Of a stretch of DNA of 64,000 bases, positions 37,512-46,405 are shown piece after piece. The stretch is from Ignavibacteria bacterium (GTDB lineage Bacteria > Bacteroidota > Ignavibacteria > Tepidaquicellales > Tepidaquicellaceae), in assembly GCA_016716125.1 (NCBI GenBank), contig JADJWZ010000014.1, forward strand, positions 59,184 to 123,183, given 5' to 3'. The notes beneath the pieces are model-generated. The model did not search any database. It saw only the letters and a program-made list of their open reading frames with translations, and was not told the origin of the DNA. Numbering within the stretch: the first letter of the stretch is position 1; the number at the start of each line of letters is the position of its first letter. The translations under genes and the position numbers were made by a program.

Positions 37512-38954
37512 ATGAAAAATTTAGCAGTGGCTATGTTATTCTTTACAACTCTTCTTTCCCAAAATTCCTACGCACAATGGAGCAATGTCTCCACCGGACT
37601 TGGCAATAAGCAAGTATATTCATTCACAAACAACAGCACTAATCTATTTGCGGGAACATTCAACTACGGACTGTATACCTCGACCAACAACGGCATGAAC
37701 TGGGCTCAGGCAGGGATTGGATTGAACAACCGTGTCGTATTTTCTCTGACAATGTTCGGAAATTATTTGTATGCCGGTACTGATATAGGAGTATACAGAA
37801 CTTCAAACAACGGAGCTTACTGGAGTTTGATCGGATTAAACAATAATACGATTTATTCGCTGGCGTCAAACCAGACACGTGTATTTGCAGGACTTCACAG
37901 TTCAGGTCTGTTCTATTCATCGGGAGGCACAGGCTGGTTCATCAGTTCGCTGAATGTAACAAATATAAAATCAATTGCTGTAAACGGAAATTTCCTTCTA
38001 GCCGGAGCAGGCGGAAATGCGGGAGTACATTTGTCAACTAACAACGGCAATAACTGGACAGCGACTTCTCTGAACAACAGAACAGTATATTCAGTAGTCA
38101 TAAACGGAAGCTATGCTTACGCAGGTACGGGAGGCGGGGTATATTATTCACAGGACAGCGGATATACATGGACACGGTCATCCCTTAATAATAATGCGGT
38201 CTTTTCGCTGGCTGCAGACGGGAGTGCTGTTTATGCAGGAACGGAACTGAACGGAGTATTTCTGTCCACTGATAATGGGTTGAACTGGTCACAACTCAAT
38301 GACGGATTACCAGCCGGTACAACAATTTATTCTTTATACTTTTACAATGACTATGTGTATGCAGGAGCTTCGGTGAACAGCGTTTACAGAAGACCGGTAT
38401 TACAATTACCTGTTACGCTGAGTCAAAAGATCTGTATTCAGGGATTTTATAATCCCGATACCGATGCAATGGTCAGCGATACAGTTTCTGTTTACATAAG
38501 GAATGCCTCATCACCATATGAGGTACTTGATTTTGCAAGCGCAGCGGTTGATCCATCAGGTCAGGGGACTTTCGAGTTTTTAAATGCTGTAAACGGAGCA
38601 GACTATTATCTTCAGCTAGAGCACAGAAACTCTCTGGAGACATGGAGCAATATGCCGCAGCAGTTCTCAGGAAGCGCGTTGACCTATGATTTCACAATTA
38701 CATCATCTCAGGCATTCGGTAATAATATGATACAGGCTGATGACTCTCCTGTGAAGTTTGCAATATACAGCGGTGATGTAAATCAGGATGGCGTAATAGA
38801 TCTATCAGACGGAAGTCTGATTGATAACGACGCTTTTAATTTCAATACAGGATATCTGCCGACGGATGTGAACGGAGACGGGATTATTGATGTGGCTGAT
38901 GCAGTTTTTGCAGATAATAATTCGTTTAATTTTATTGGAAAAATTACACCATAA
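37512..38954 (+). CDS. Secreted BNR/Ycf48-like propeller protein with dockerin-like C-terminal module
   Basis: About 480 residues. The ATG at 37512 is preferred to that at 37506 because GGAGG (37501-37505) then has normal spacing. Signal peptide MKNLAVAMLFFTTLLSQNSYA. Residues ~25-300 hold about seven repeats of the form LYAGTDIGVYRTSNNGAYWS, NLFAGTFNYGLYTSTNNGMN and AYAGTGGGVYYSQDSGYTW, the BNR/Asp-box style of Ycf48 and sortilin propellers. The module from about 38,430 (IQGFYNPDTDAMVSDT) carries DVNQDGVIDLSD and DVNGDGIIDVAD and ends NFIGKITP. Heptamers follow the stop immediately. Probably a cell-surface binding protein. Confidence 0.8.
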   Translation: MKNLAVAMLFFTTLLSQNSYAQWSNVSTGLGNKQVYSFTNNSTNLFAGTFNYGLYTSTNNGMNWAQAGIGLNNRVVFSLTMFGNYLYAGTDIGVYRTSNNGAYWSLIGLNNNTIYSLASNQTRVFAGLHSSGLFYSSGGTGWFISSLNVTNIKSIAVNGNFLLAGAGGNAGVHLSTNNGNNWTATSLNNRTVYSVVINGSYAYAGTGGGVYYSQDSGYTWTRSSLNNNAVFSLAADGSAVYAGTELNGVFLSTDNGLNWSQLNDGLPAGTTIYSLYFYNDYVYAGASVNSVYRRPVLQLPVTLSQKICIQGFYNPDTDAMVSDTVSVYIRNASSPYEVLDFASAAVDPSGQGTFEFLNAVNGADYYLQLEHRNSLETWSNMPQQFSGSALTYDFTITSSQAFGNNMIQADDSPVKFAIYSGDVNQDGVIDLSDGSLIDNDAFNFNTGYLPTDVNGDGIIDVADAVFADNNSFNFIGKITP

Positions 38955-39025
38955 AGTTAATAGTTAATAGTTAGTAGTTAATACAATCAATTACGAGATA
39001 CGAATTACGAATTTCAAATTATGAG
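38953..39025. repeat. Heptamer repeat tract downstream of a surface-protein gene
   Basis: TTAATAG/TTAGTAG units from the stop codon, then TTACGAGATACGAATTACGAA-type units to about 39,025. Confidence 0.7.
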
Positions 39026-39030
39026 TTTTG

Positions 39031-39080
39031 GAAAAAAAACTGTCTCCGCGGAGTTATAAATATTTGGACTTTGCGGAGAC
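39031..39080 (-). terminator. Rho-independent terminator, minus strand
   Basis: GTCTCCGC (39042-39049) pairs with GCGGAGAC (39073-39080). On the minus strand the stem is followed by AG and eight T (39039-39032). It lies about 80 bp beyond the stop of the gene at 39,161-39,868. Confidence 0.7.
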
Positions 39081-39160
39081 TAGTTTTATGTGTAAAAACA
39101 TCGGATCAAATTAATAATTTTCATGCATGCTTTTTTTTGTAAATGCACCTACTCCTAATC

Positions 39161-39868
39161 CTACTCTTGCTCCTGAGGCTGAAGATCGGTTTCTTTTCTG
39201 TGTCTTAAGCCCAGGTTCTTAACGGATCTGACGGCATAATAGCTTTCGTAAAAGTTCTTTTCTTTTGTCTGCAGTGAGTCAACCATTCTGTCGATTTCCT
39301 TATCAAGTATGTCCATGCCGGTCTGAAAAAGTTCTTTGAGTGTCTTCGTAATAACAACACTTTCAGTATGGGAACCGGATTTATTTATGTTTGAACTAAT
39401 GTAATTTTCAATACACGTCCTTAATCTCGCAATGTCACTCTGAGTTATCCCGAACGGCGTGAGATCGTCAGCATTTTCAGTAACCGTGTTTAGAATTGAA
39501 TTCGCTTTATTAATCACTTCAGTGTCGCGCATTCTGTCAAGCAGTGAAGGCGGTATGTTTGCGATTGCTTTGATGACTTCGTCTGAATTCTTGTGTCCAA
39601 ATACATACAAAGCTGAAGAGAGTTCTACAGTAGTATTCTCAAGTTCGATACGCTTCAGGGTTTTTGTTTCGGATGCACCTCTTCTTACGGTGTTTCTCCT
39701 AACCGCTTTCATATTAATATCGGAGATCACTTTTTTGAAATCCAAAACAGAAACGGAAAGCTCGGGTATTCCGGTAACAATGGAGCTGTTTCTGTCAAGG
39801 ACCGTTTCTATATCTATGAAAGTGCTTAATTTATTTTCCTGTACTTTCGATAATTTATGTTCGTTCAT
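39161..39868 (-). CDS. Uncharacterised helical protein
   Basis: 235 residues, no signal peptide or membrane helix, rich in charged residues and predicted mostly helical. It contains IPPSLLDRMRDTEVINKANSI and GMDILDKEIDRMVDSLQTKE; the latter suggests a coiled coil near the C-terminus. A Lys/Arg-rich stretch (AVRRNTVRRGASETKTLKR) lies near residues 55-72. No family recognised. It is followed by a clear terminator, which supports expression. Genes on both sides are on the opposite strand or far away. Confidence 0.7.
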   Translation of the reverse strand: MNEHKLSKVQENKLSTFIDIETVLDRNSSIVTGIPELSVSVLDFKKVISDINMKAVRRNTVRRGASETKTLKRIELENTTVELSSALYVFGHKNSDEVIKAIANIPPSLLDRMRDTEVINKANSILNTVTENADDLTPFGITQSDIARLRTCIENYISSNINKSGSHTESVVITKTLKELFQTGMDILDKEIDRMVDSLQTKEKNFYESYYAVRSVKNLGLRHRKETDLQPQEQE

Positions 39869-40243
39869 TTTAATGTTTTTTTAAATTTATGAAATATGTT
39901 TAGAGATAATTTTTCTGATCTATAAAAATAAATAAGATCCGGCGGAGCTCTTGGAACATAATTTAATATTGTTTTCATAATTGTTTTTTTAATTTCTGCA
40001 TATTCGGTATATGAATAAGCAGCGCTGATAAATTATAAAGTTTTAATTTAAAAGTGTAGTTGCAATTTTCACGATTTGTGAAAATCCGTGAAAAAACGGG
40101 AATTTGGGTTTCTTTGAGTTTTTTTTAAAATCGCTGTAAAGTATTGATATCATTGGCTTTCTGGGGCGCAGTGATATTTAAATTCATTCAATTTTTGTTA
40201 ATAGGGTAAAAATTCGCCCCCATTAAAAAAGTGACATTTTTGT

Positions 40244-40835
40244 TTGTAAGCGGTATCGCGCGGCATTGTATCCGCAAATAATTATATTTAAGCAGTGATG
40301 CGCAGCATTGTAAAAGCAATCCGGTAAATTGAATTTGTAACAAACATAATTGAATTTGTAACAAACAGAATTGAATCTGTAACAAACAGAATTGAATCTG
40401 TATTTCGGAGCATTGTAATCGGCTACGTGCGGTTATGAAATCACAATCCGGTACTTTGAAATTGCAGTCTGCCTCTTTGCAAAAGGAATTTGGCGAATCG
40501 AAATTGCAGTCTGCTGCTTTGCAAATGGAATTTGGCAAATTGAATTTGTAAGGCAGTGCTTTGAATCAGTAAACCGGAGTATTGTAATCGATGCCGTAAG
40601 ACAATGTATGGATAATTTGGCGAATTGTAAGCGGTGTCAGATGTATTGTAACTGCAATCCAGAGCATTGAAAGTGCATCGTACAGCTTTGAATCAGTAAC
40701 ACGGAGCGTTGCAGTTATGTCATGAAGCGTTGAATCAGAAATTTGGTTGGATGAATTTAGTAATTTTGCCGCTGAATTTAGAATTTATGGCTTTGATAAT
40801 TGATTTTGTAGGCTTTTAAACCGGAATTTAGAGGT
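40244..40835. repeat. Degenerate tandem array with strict 21-bp period (~27 units)
   Basis: An anchor TTG (or close variant) recurs at 40266, 40308, 40329, 40350, 40371, 40392, 40413, 40435, 40456, 40477, 40498, 40519, 40540, 40561, 40582, 40604, 40625, 40646, 40667, 40688, 40709, 40730, 40751, 40772 and 40793: 21 bp apart, or twice 22. Approximate unit: TTGAATC-GTAA-CGGAGC-A. Some neighbours are nearly identical (AATTGAATCTGTAACAAACAG), others only share the phase. One plus-strand frame would read as heptapeptides like IESVTNR, FESVNRS, IVTAIQS, but has a stop at 40325 and two 1-bp phase steps. Origin unknown. Confidence 0.85.
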
Positions 40836-40924
40836 TTTATTTTGAGGCTATAATTTTTTATGTAAATGATCTTTTTTTAAATTAAATATTCATTCTTTTC
40901 AAAAAAATAAAAGCAAAATGGGAT

Positions 40925-41168
40925 GATATACCGAGAAACAATTACGAATTTCAAATTACGAATGACGAATAAAGGGCTATGAATATTTGAAATTCATAAT
41001 TTTAAATTGAAAAGATATACCGGAAACAATTACGAATTTCAAATTACGAATGACGAATGACGAATAAAGAGGGAAGAGCAGTTACGAGTTTCAAATTACG
41101 AGTTACGAATAAATAACAAAAACATACCTCATTTGTCATTTGAAATTCGTAATTCGTAATTTGAAAAT
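40925..41168. repeat. TTACGAA-type heptamer tract with direct and inverted copies
   Basis: A ~46-bp block (GATATACCG-GAAACAATTACGAATTTCAAATTACGAATGACGAATAAAG, given here in outline) occurs at 40925 and again at 41014. At about 41,133-41,168 the inverse (TTTGAAATTCGTAATTCG) appears, so the region can fold back on itself. It lies directly behind the stop of the DUF1579-like gene. Confidence 0.75.
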
Positions 41169-41175
41169 TATAAGA

Positions 41176-41673
41176 TCATTTTTCCTTATTGTAAATAATT
41201 GTAACTTTCTGCTGGGGCATTCCTTTCATATCAAATGTGACATTATGAGTCATTTTATCTCCGTCCGTAATGATCTCTCTGACTTCACTCATCATATCGT
41301 TTGTTCCTGACATAGTGACTTTATTTCCGTCAACTATTCCGGTGTAGCTTGTACCAGCTCCGCCGAATACATCAAACATAGTTCCTTTCATTGTTCCGTC
41401 TTTCTCAGGATAAATATAAATCTTTCCTTCGTAAGTAAAGCCGTCAGATTTACTTAAAACGTCAATCTCCATATACTGACCGTTTAGAACCAGGGAATGA
41501 ACTGCGCGGTCTGTCATTTTTGATCCCATGAATTCATAAGGTTCGGAGACCCACGTTCCGAGCATTGCATCTATTGCAGGAGATTTGATCGGTTCAGGCG
41601 GCATTTGTGAATAAGATTTAGCTGTGACTAAAAAGACTGCGATAAACGCAGCTAGTAAATTCAAAGTTTTCAT
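41176..41673 (-). CDS. Secreted DUF1579-family protein
   Basis: 165 residues: signal peptide (1-22, ending VTAKSYSQ) and a lipocalin-like beta domain with the DUF1579 pattern (LGTWVSEPYEFMGSK, AVHSLVLNGQYMEIDV, YEGKIYIYPEKDG, GNKVTMSGTNDMMSEVREI). DUF1579 proteins are exported and of unknown function, possibly binding small lipophilic ligands. Divergent from the cytochrome c gene. Its 3' end runs into heptamer repeats. Confidence 0.8.
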   Translation of the reverse strand: MKTLNLLAAFIAVFLVTAKSYSQMPPEPIKSPAIDAMLGTWVSEPYEFMGSKMTDRAVHSLVLNGQYMEIDVLSKSDGFTYEGKIYIYPEKDGTMKGTMFDVFGGAGTSYTGIVDGNKVTMSGTNDMMSEVREIITDGDKMTHNVTFDMKGMPQQKVTIIYNKEK

Positions 41674-41695
41674 TTTTTCTCCTTGGTTAATTGTT

Positions 41696-41735
41696 TAATA
41701 GTTAATAGTTAATAGTTAGTAGTTAATAGTTAATT
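41696..41735. repeat. Short heptamer tract (TTAATAG)
   Basis: About six 7-bp units immediately upstream of the DUF1579-like gene, an exception to the usual 3' position. Confidence 0.7.
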
Positions 41736-41954
41736 AAGAAAAATGGATATTGTTACAACTTAATAAAAATAAAATTTTATTTCCAATTATTTTTGAAAAA
41801 GTTTACATCACGAAATACCGGATATAAAAAAATGTTTAAGTATCTAATGATATGAAAATCTAATATATCAGATCCGGAATAAAAAACTGCTTCTTTGAAT
41901 TTAAAATCTCATTTGTTATTTTTGTTAAAACAATTTTTAACTAACTAATATAAA

Positions 41955-42560
41955 ATGAAAACTAAATTACATTTTATCTGCATCACTTTAATTTTTTCTG
42001 CAATACTTTTCAACGGCTGTTCTGAAAAAGAAAAGGAAACAGCAGAAGTTAAGAAAATTCTGCACGGAGGTTATGAAAGTCAGGTTAAATGGGGCGAACA
42101 TCTTGTAATGATCGGAGGCTGCAATGACTGTCATACACCTAAGAAAATGTCGCCAAAAGGTCCTGTTCCGGATATGGAACTGACTATGTCCGGACATCCT
42201 GCAGCGCTGCCTCCGCCTGAAGTGGACAGAGCTGAGATGGAAAAGAACGGGCTTGTTGTCACACGTGAACTAACGTCATGGATCGGTCCGTGGGGAATTT
42301 CTTTTGCATCAAATCTTACACCGGATCAAACAGGAATCGGTAACTGGCAGGAAAGCAGTTTTATTATTGCGCTTCGGGAAGGTAAATATAAAGGCATGCC
42401 TTCAGGCAGAAGCCTTTTGCCTCCGATGCCATGGGAAATGTATAAAAACATGACAGACGATGAGATAAAAGCGATTTTTGCATATTTGAAATCTTTGAAA
42501 CCTATTAATAACTTAGTACCGCAGCCTGTTGCACCGGTATCTCCGCCGCCGGGGAATTAA
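41955..42560 (+). CDS. Lipoprotein c-type cytochrome
   Basis: 201 residues. Signal peptide with a lipobox (ILFNGC, lipidated Cys22), so probably anchored in a membrane facing the periplasm. One heme-c site CNDCH (56-60). The cytochrome c fold ends with MTDDEIKAIFAYLKSLKP, the usual C-terminal helix; methionines around GMPSGRSLLPPMPW are candidates for the second heme ligand. Acts in electron transfer; the partner is not visible, since neighbours are unrelated. A Pro-rich tail (PQPVAPVSPPP) ends the protein. Confidence 0.85.
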   Translation: MKTKLHFICITLIFSAILFNGCSEKEKETAEVKKILHGGYESQVKWGEHLVMIGGCNDCHTPKKMSPKGPVPDMELTMSGHPAALPPPEVDRAEMEKNGLVVTRELTSWIGPWGISFASNLTPDQTGIGNWQESSFIIALREGKYKGMPSGRSLLPPMPWEMYKNMTDDEIKAIFAYLKSLKPINNLVPQPVAPVSPPPGN

Positions 42561-42722
42561 ATTAATTACAAATTACAAATTACGAATTGCGAGTTTGGAA
42601 TTACGAGTTACGAATTGCGAGTTACAAATTATGAATTACGAATAAAGAGCAGTGATATTAGAAAATAAAATTAAACATTGAAATTATAATTAAGTATTTG
42701 AAATTCGTAATTTGAAATTTAA
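42558..42722. repeat. TTACGAA-type heptamer tract with inverted copy
   Basis: TTACAAATTACGAATTGCGAG units begin at the cytochrome gene's stop. An inverse AAATTCGTAATTTGAAATTT is at about 42,700-42,720, allowing a long A-T-rich fold-back. Confidence 0.7.
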
Positions 42723-42731
42723 TAAAGGTAG

Positions 42732-42760
42732 CCGCAGGTTTTGGCTTGCGGTTTCTTTTT
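42732..42760 (+). terminator. Possible rho-independent terminator
   Basis: CCGCA (42732-42736) and TGCGG (42747-42751) flank a 10-nt loop and are followed by TTTCTTTTT. The stem is short but well placed between the convergent cytochrome gene and paralogue 3. Confidence 0.45.
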
Positions 42761-42765
42761 AGGAT

Positions 42766-44229
42766 TTATTTTTTAAGCTTAATCTGCTCCAGCTCTTCTG
42801 CTTTTTTAATAAGCCATGTCAGTGAAGTTGAATTCAGTTCGGAAGTGAGTTCGGATAATTCATAATTATTTTTATCAGTGCTGTCATTTAATTTTAATAA
42901 CCTGTTAAAATAATTTATAAACAAACTGCACTTTGTTATATACATTTCGGGGAGTAGTTTATCGGTCCTGATAAAATGCGCAAAGGCGTCTGAGAGTTCA
43001 GCTGCCGGAATAAACCACTTAAGTTCGTAATAGATCATAAGAGTTAACTGCTTTATTGCCGCCTTATAAATCACATTTTTTATCGGTCCGCTGTTTGCGA
43101 GATATTCCAGCGCTTTGGAAAAATCGCCTTTTTCGAATCCGACACAGGCTTTACCGTATGCTGTTACATATTGTTTTTTGTCAGGCTCAATCCTGTCCGC
43201 GAATTTTTTTAAAAATTCTTCAACCCGGTCAGGTTCCTTAAGCTGTATTCCCGCCCATACAATATTCATAATTCTTATCTCATTTATATATTTGCTTTGA
43301 GGTGAAGGCGCAAGTATGTTTTGTTCAATAGAGAAATTTAAAAAATCTATCATGTAAGTTTTGAATTCATCCTTACCTTCAATAAATTTCAGCTGAGCAA
43401 AATTCCTCAGCAGGGCAATGAGATTATATTTTTCATTATAACCTATGTCACCCTTATTTTCGAAAAGCATTTTTTTTAATTCATAGAAATATTCAACTTC
43501 TTTAGTGATCAGCAGCAAGACTAAGTTATAGTATACTTTTAATACCGGATCATTTAAATAATGGCTGTGCAGTTTCAAATGATCAAGAATGTTATTCATG
43601 AAATCCGGGTAACCTTCAGCATTAACCACAAAATCTTTCTGATTCAGAAAGTACTGAAAAAATTTCAATGAGCTTATGAAGAAAAAAGTATTTAAACTTT
43701 TCTGTTCGATCATCAGATCTTTATCCAGAGTATCTTTATATGTGATCATTTTAGTATCACGGGCTTTCGCTTCATTTTTGAAATACTCAAGTCTGTATTT
43801 TGCCAGATAGGATTCGGCATCCTTAACTATTTGTTTATCAAATTTTTTATCAAGGTCATGAATTGATTTCATCATTAAGTTATTCAATTCCCTTAATCCC
43901 AATTCTTCCAGAAGTATAGTTTCTTTAAGTAAACTGTTTCGCTGCAGATTTTTATTTATCAGAAATTCTTTTGCTGACTCAAGCAGACGGTGAGCGGTCA
44001 TTCTCATGAAGCTGTCATCATATTCAATTTTACCGAAGGTTTTTTCGAATAATATTTTTTTATTTGTCTGCATTTCTTCGAATTCGGGATAAAGTTTTTT
44101 AATCTGATCAAATAATTTTATCACGCTTTGATTTGTATTAAAAAATGGCGACTGTATGAACAGACCGAATTCTTTCATTTCCTGCCTGCTGAAAGTTTTT
44201 AACGTTTCGATGATGGTTGATTTATACAT
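42766..44229 (-). CDS. Uncharacterised ~490-aa helical protein (paralogue 3)
   Basis: 487 residues from the ATG at 44229. A longer frame to 44298 exists, but the family signature starts right after this ATG: IIETLKTFSRQEMKEFGLFI, then SPFFNTNQSVIKLFDQIKKL. Helical throughout with TPR-like pairs (KACVGFEKGDFSKALEYLAN). No signal peptide. It is divergent from a two-gene unit encoding a fibronectin-III-like protein and a T9SS-sorted protein, 171 bp away. Function unknown to me; the placement next to an exported protein repeats the pattern of the other three copies. Confidence 0.8.
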   Translation of the reverse strand: MYKSTIIETLKTFSRQEMKEFGLFIQSPFFNTNQSVIKLFDQIKKLYPEFEEMQTNKKILFEKTFGKIEYDDSFMRMTAHRLLESAKEFLINKNLQRNSLLKETILLEELGLRELNNLMMKSIHDLDKKFDKQIVKDAESYLAKYRLEYFKNEAKARDTKMITYKDTLDKDLMIEQKSLNTFFFISSLKFFQYFLNQKDFVVNAEGYPDFMNNILDHLKLHSHYLNDPVLKVYYNLVLLLITKEVEYFYELKKMLFENKGDIGYNEKYNLIALLRNFAQLKFIEGKDEFKTYMIDFLNFSIEQNILAPSPQSKYINEIRIMNIVWAGIQLKEPDRVEEFLKKFADRIEPDKKQYVTAYGKACVGFEKGDFSKALEYLANSGPIKNVIYKAAIKQLTLMIYYELKWFIPAAELSDAFAHFIRTDKLLPEMYITKCSLFINYFNRLLKLNDSTDKNNYELSELTSELNSTSLTWLIKKAEELEQIKLKK

Positions 44230-44399
44230 ATCCGAAAAATAACTGAATTTATGGTTACACTCAGATTCTAAAATTGTCCAAAAATCGTTTAAAAACAATT
44301 AAATTATTAATAATACAATTTCTTTTCTGAAACAAATCAAAATAACTTTCTTTGGATTAACGGTGGTGTACATCTATTTTGTAGTTGAAAAAAACCAAA

Positions 44400-44687
44400 A
44401 TGAAAATAAATAATTTATCAGCAGCTGCAGGTGATTCTAAAGGAGAGATAAATTTACAATGGGATTCAGTTGCAAATGCAGTTTCTTATGTAGTTGAAAT
44501 TGCAGATCCTAAACTTTCGAATGAAATCAAATGGAAGATCATAGATATAATTTCCGATCCCCGATATACGGTGAAGGATCTAAAGTCAAATAAAAATTAT
44601 TTATTCCGCGTGGCTTTAATGACAGATGACAGTCAGGGAAAGCTGAATAAAAATTTAAGTAAAAAAATAATTAAGAAAGCTCCTTAA
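44400..44687 (+). CDS. Small fibronectin type III-like protein
   Basis: 95 residues from the ATG at 44400; a TTG 15 bp upstream is less likely. A single FN3-like beta domain: GEINLQWDSVANAVSYVVEI, then YTVKDLKSNKNYLFRVALM. No signal peptide, which is odd for an FN3 domain; it might be a cytoplasmic partner or depend on another route. It is 32 bp ahead of the T9SS protein gene and likely cotranscribed. Confidence 0.65.
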   Translation: MKINNLSAAAGDSKGEINLQWDSVANAVSYVVEIADPKLSNEIKWKIIDIISDPRYTVKDLKSNKNYLFRVALMTDDSQGKLNKNLSKKIIKKAP

Positions 44688-44719
44688 AAAGAATATTTAA
44701 AAATCAAAAATATATTAAA

Positions 44720-46405
44720 ATGAAAACAATAATATTTTTATCAGCAGTGTTTGCCTTTTTAATAATAAGTCAGAACGAATCCATTTCACAATGGAGCGGT
44801 GATCCGGATAATCCGATGGTTGTATGCAATGAGCTGCGTGATCAAACAGAACCTGTAATGATAAATGACGGGAGCGGGGGATTTTTTGTTTTCTGGGCAG
44901 ATCAAAGAAATTACACTCAGAATGAATCTGATCTTTACGGTCAGCGGCTGGACGCAGGCGGAAACAAGCTCTGGGCTTCAGCAGGTAAATTAATTGCGGA
45001 CAGTGTATTGTATTCTATACCTAAAGTCATAAAGACGTCGGACGGGAATGTAATAGTGCTGTATAGTTCAGCAAAAGGCGTCAACAAAATTTATGCTGCT
45101 AAAATTAATTTGTCCGGAAATAATGTATGGTCAGGTCCGCTGGCTTTTTATGTTGCAGGCTGGCCGCAGCTCGGAGCAGATATTTACAACGCTGTATCTG
45201 ACGGAAGCGGAGGAATAATTGTAACTTATCAGGTTACATGGGGCGGCGGGACTACAGTAATTTTTGCACAGAGGATAACTTCCAACGGAATAATAAAGTG
45301 GAGTCCGTCGACAAACGGATACAATCTCAGCGTTAGCGGTGAAAGCCGCGCTCCGGTGATAACTTCAGATGAAAGAGGAGGCGCGCATATTTTCTGGTAT
45401 AATGTACCGGGACCGTATAACATCTGGAAAACTCACATTGATTCATCAGGTAACTTTCCGCCAAAAGAAGCATTGTATCTGACTCAGAATAATTATCCTC
45501 TTATCCGCGCCGTATCAGACGGAACTGGCGGAGCTGTGATATCATGGGCAACGAATGGCGGCGGAGCAACAGCTTCAGATATTTTTGCTCAGAGAATAAA
45601 CTTTGCAGGAGATGAGCAATGGAATGCTACGGGAAACATTGTCTGTAATTTTAACGGAGCTCAGACCAGTCATAATCTGATCAGAACTTCGGACGGAGAT
45701 TATATTATAGTCTGGACTGACGGCCGGAGAATTAATGTAAATAATGATGTGTATTGTCAGAAGCTGAACGCATCGGGAAATTCGTTATGGACATCAAACG
45801 GAGTACTTGTTACAAATTACCCGGCATATTATCCTGAGCCGAATTTAATAAATGATAATTCAGGCGGAGCATATATATTTGTTTATAACAGTCAGTCTTT
45901 TTTCTCTGTTGCGCGGATCAAAAGCGACAGCACATTTGCATGGACTCCAAATCTTAAGACAATAGCTTCAGGAAATTTTTACCCTTCCTACCACAGATTT
46001 CAGCCTGCAAAAAACGGCGACGGGGTTGCGGTAGTATGGCAGACATTTAACAATATCGGCGGAATCGGTTTAGGAATTTTTGGCGCAAATATAAATGTAA
46101 ACGGAACTCTGAATATTGAACAAGTCTCAACGGAAATTCCATCCGGATTTTCACTGATACAAAATTATCCTAATCCGTTTAATCCAAATACTGTGATCGG
46201 ATTCAGCATTCGCACAAGCAGTTTTACATCATTGGAAATTTTTGACATAACAGGTAAAGAGGTTTCGACACTTGTAAATGAAAATCTTCAGCCGGGAACA
46301 TATGAAGTTGATTTCAACGGAAGCAATATAACCGGAGGAGTTTATTTTTACAGACTGACAACGGAAGATTTTTCTGAAACTAAAAAAATGATTTTAATTA
46401 AATGA
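44720..46405 (+). CDS. Secreted beta-propeller protein with T9SS type A sorting domain
   Basis: 561 residues. Signal peptide (1-24, ending SISQ). The body has repeated motifs such as GSGGFFVFWADQR, YGQRLDAGGNKLWAS, IFAQRITSNGIIKWS and IVWTDGRRINVNNDVYCQKL, i.e. repeated blades with Trp-rich strands. The last ~85 residues form the sorting domain (SLIQNYPNPFNPNTVIGFSI ... EIFDITGKEVSTLVNENL), ending KKMILIK. It uses this classical signal, unlike its neighbours with the dockerin-like ending. Presumably exported and attached or released at the cell surface. Confidence 0.82.
   Translation: MKTIIFLSAVFAFLIISQNESISQWSGDPDNPMVVCNELRDQTEPVMINDGSGGFFVFWADQRNYTQNESDLYGQRLDAGGNKLWASAGKLIADSVLYSIPKVIKTSDGNVIVLYSSAKGVNKIYAAKINLSGNNVWSGPLAFYVAGWPQLGADIYNAVSDGSGGIIVTYQVTWGGGTTVIFAQRITSNGIIKWSPSTNGYNLSVSGESRAPVITSDERGGAHIFWYNVPGPYNIWKTHIDSSGNFPPKEALYLTQNNYPLIRAVSDGTGGAVISWATNGGGATASDIFAQRINFAGDEQWNATGNIVCNFNGAQTSHNLIRTSDGDYIIVWTDGRRINVNNDVYCQKLNASGNSLWTSNGVLVTNYPAYYPEPNLINDNSGGAYIFVYNSQSFFSVARIKSDSTFAWTPNLKTIASGNFYPSYHRFQPAKNGDGVAVVWQTFNNIGGIGLGIFGANINVNGTLNIEQVSTEIPSGFSLIQNYPNPFNPNTVIGFSIRTSSFTSLEIFDITGKEVSTLVNENLQPGTYEVDFNGSNITGGVYFYRLTTEDFSETKKMILIK

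Larger units (their letters stand above)
39869..41175. other. 1.3-kb non-coding region with periodic repeats
   Basis: No convincing gene. A 21-bp periodic array occupies about 40,244-40,835, and heptamer-type repeats with a ~46-bp direct duplication and an inverted copy occupy about 40,925-41,168. The first ~370 bp are AT-rich and unremarkable. Confidence 0.8.

Noticed and set aside
40188..40538. Minus-strand frame of 116 codons with heptapeptide-like repeats
   Set aside because: It covers only part of the 21-bp array, starts and ends within it, and the array continues far beyond; better described as a repeat.
40244..42722. Possible CRISPR array in the repeat-rich region
   Set aside because: Units are contiguous 21-bp or 7-bp tandem repeats without unique spacers, and no cas genes are near.
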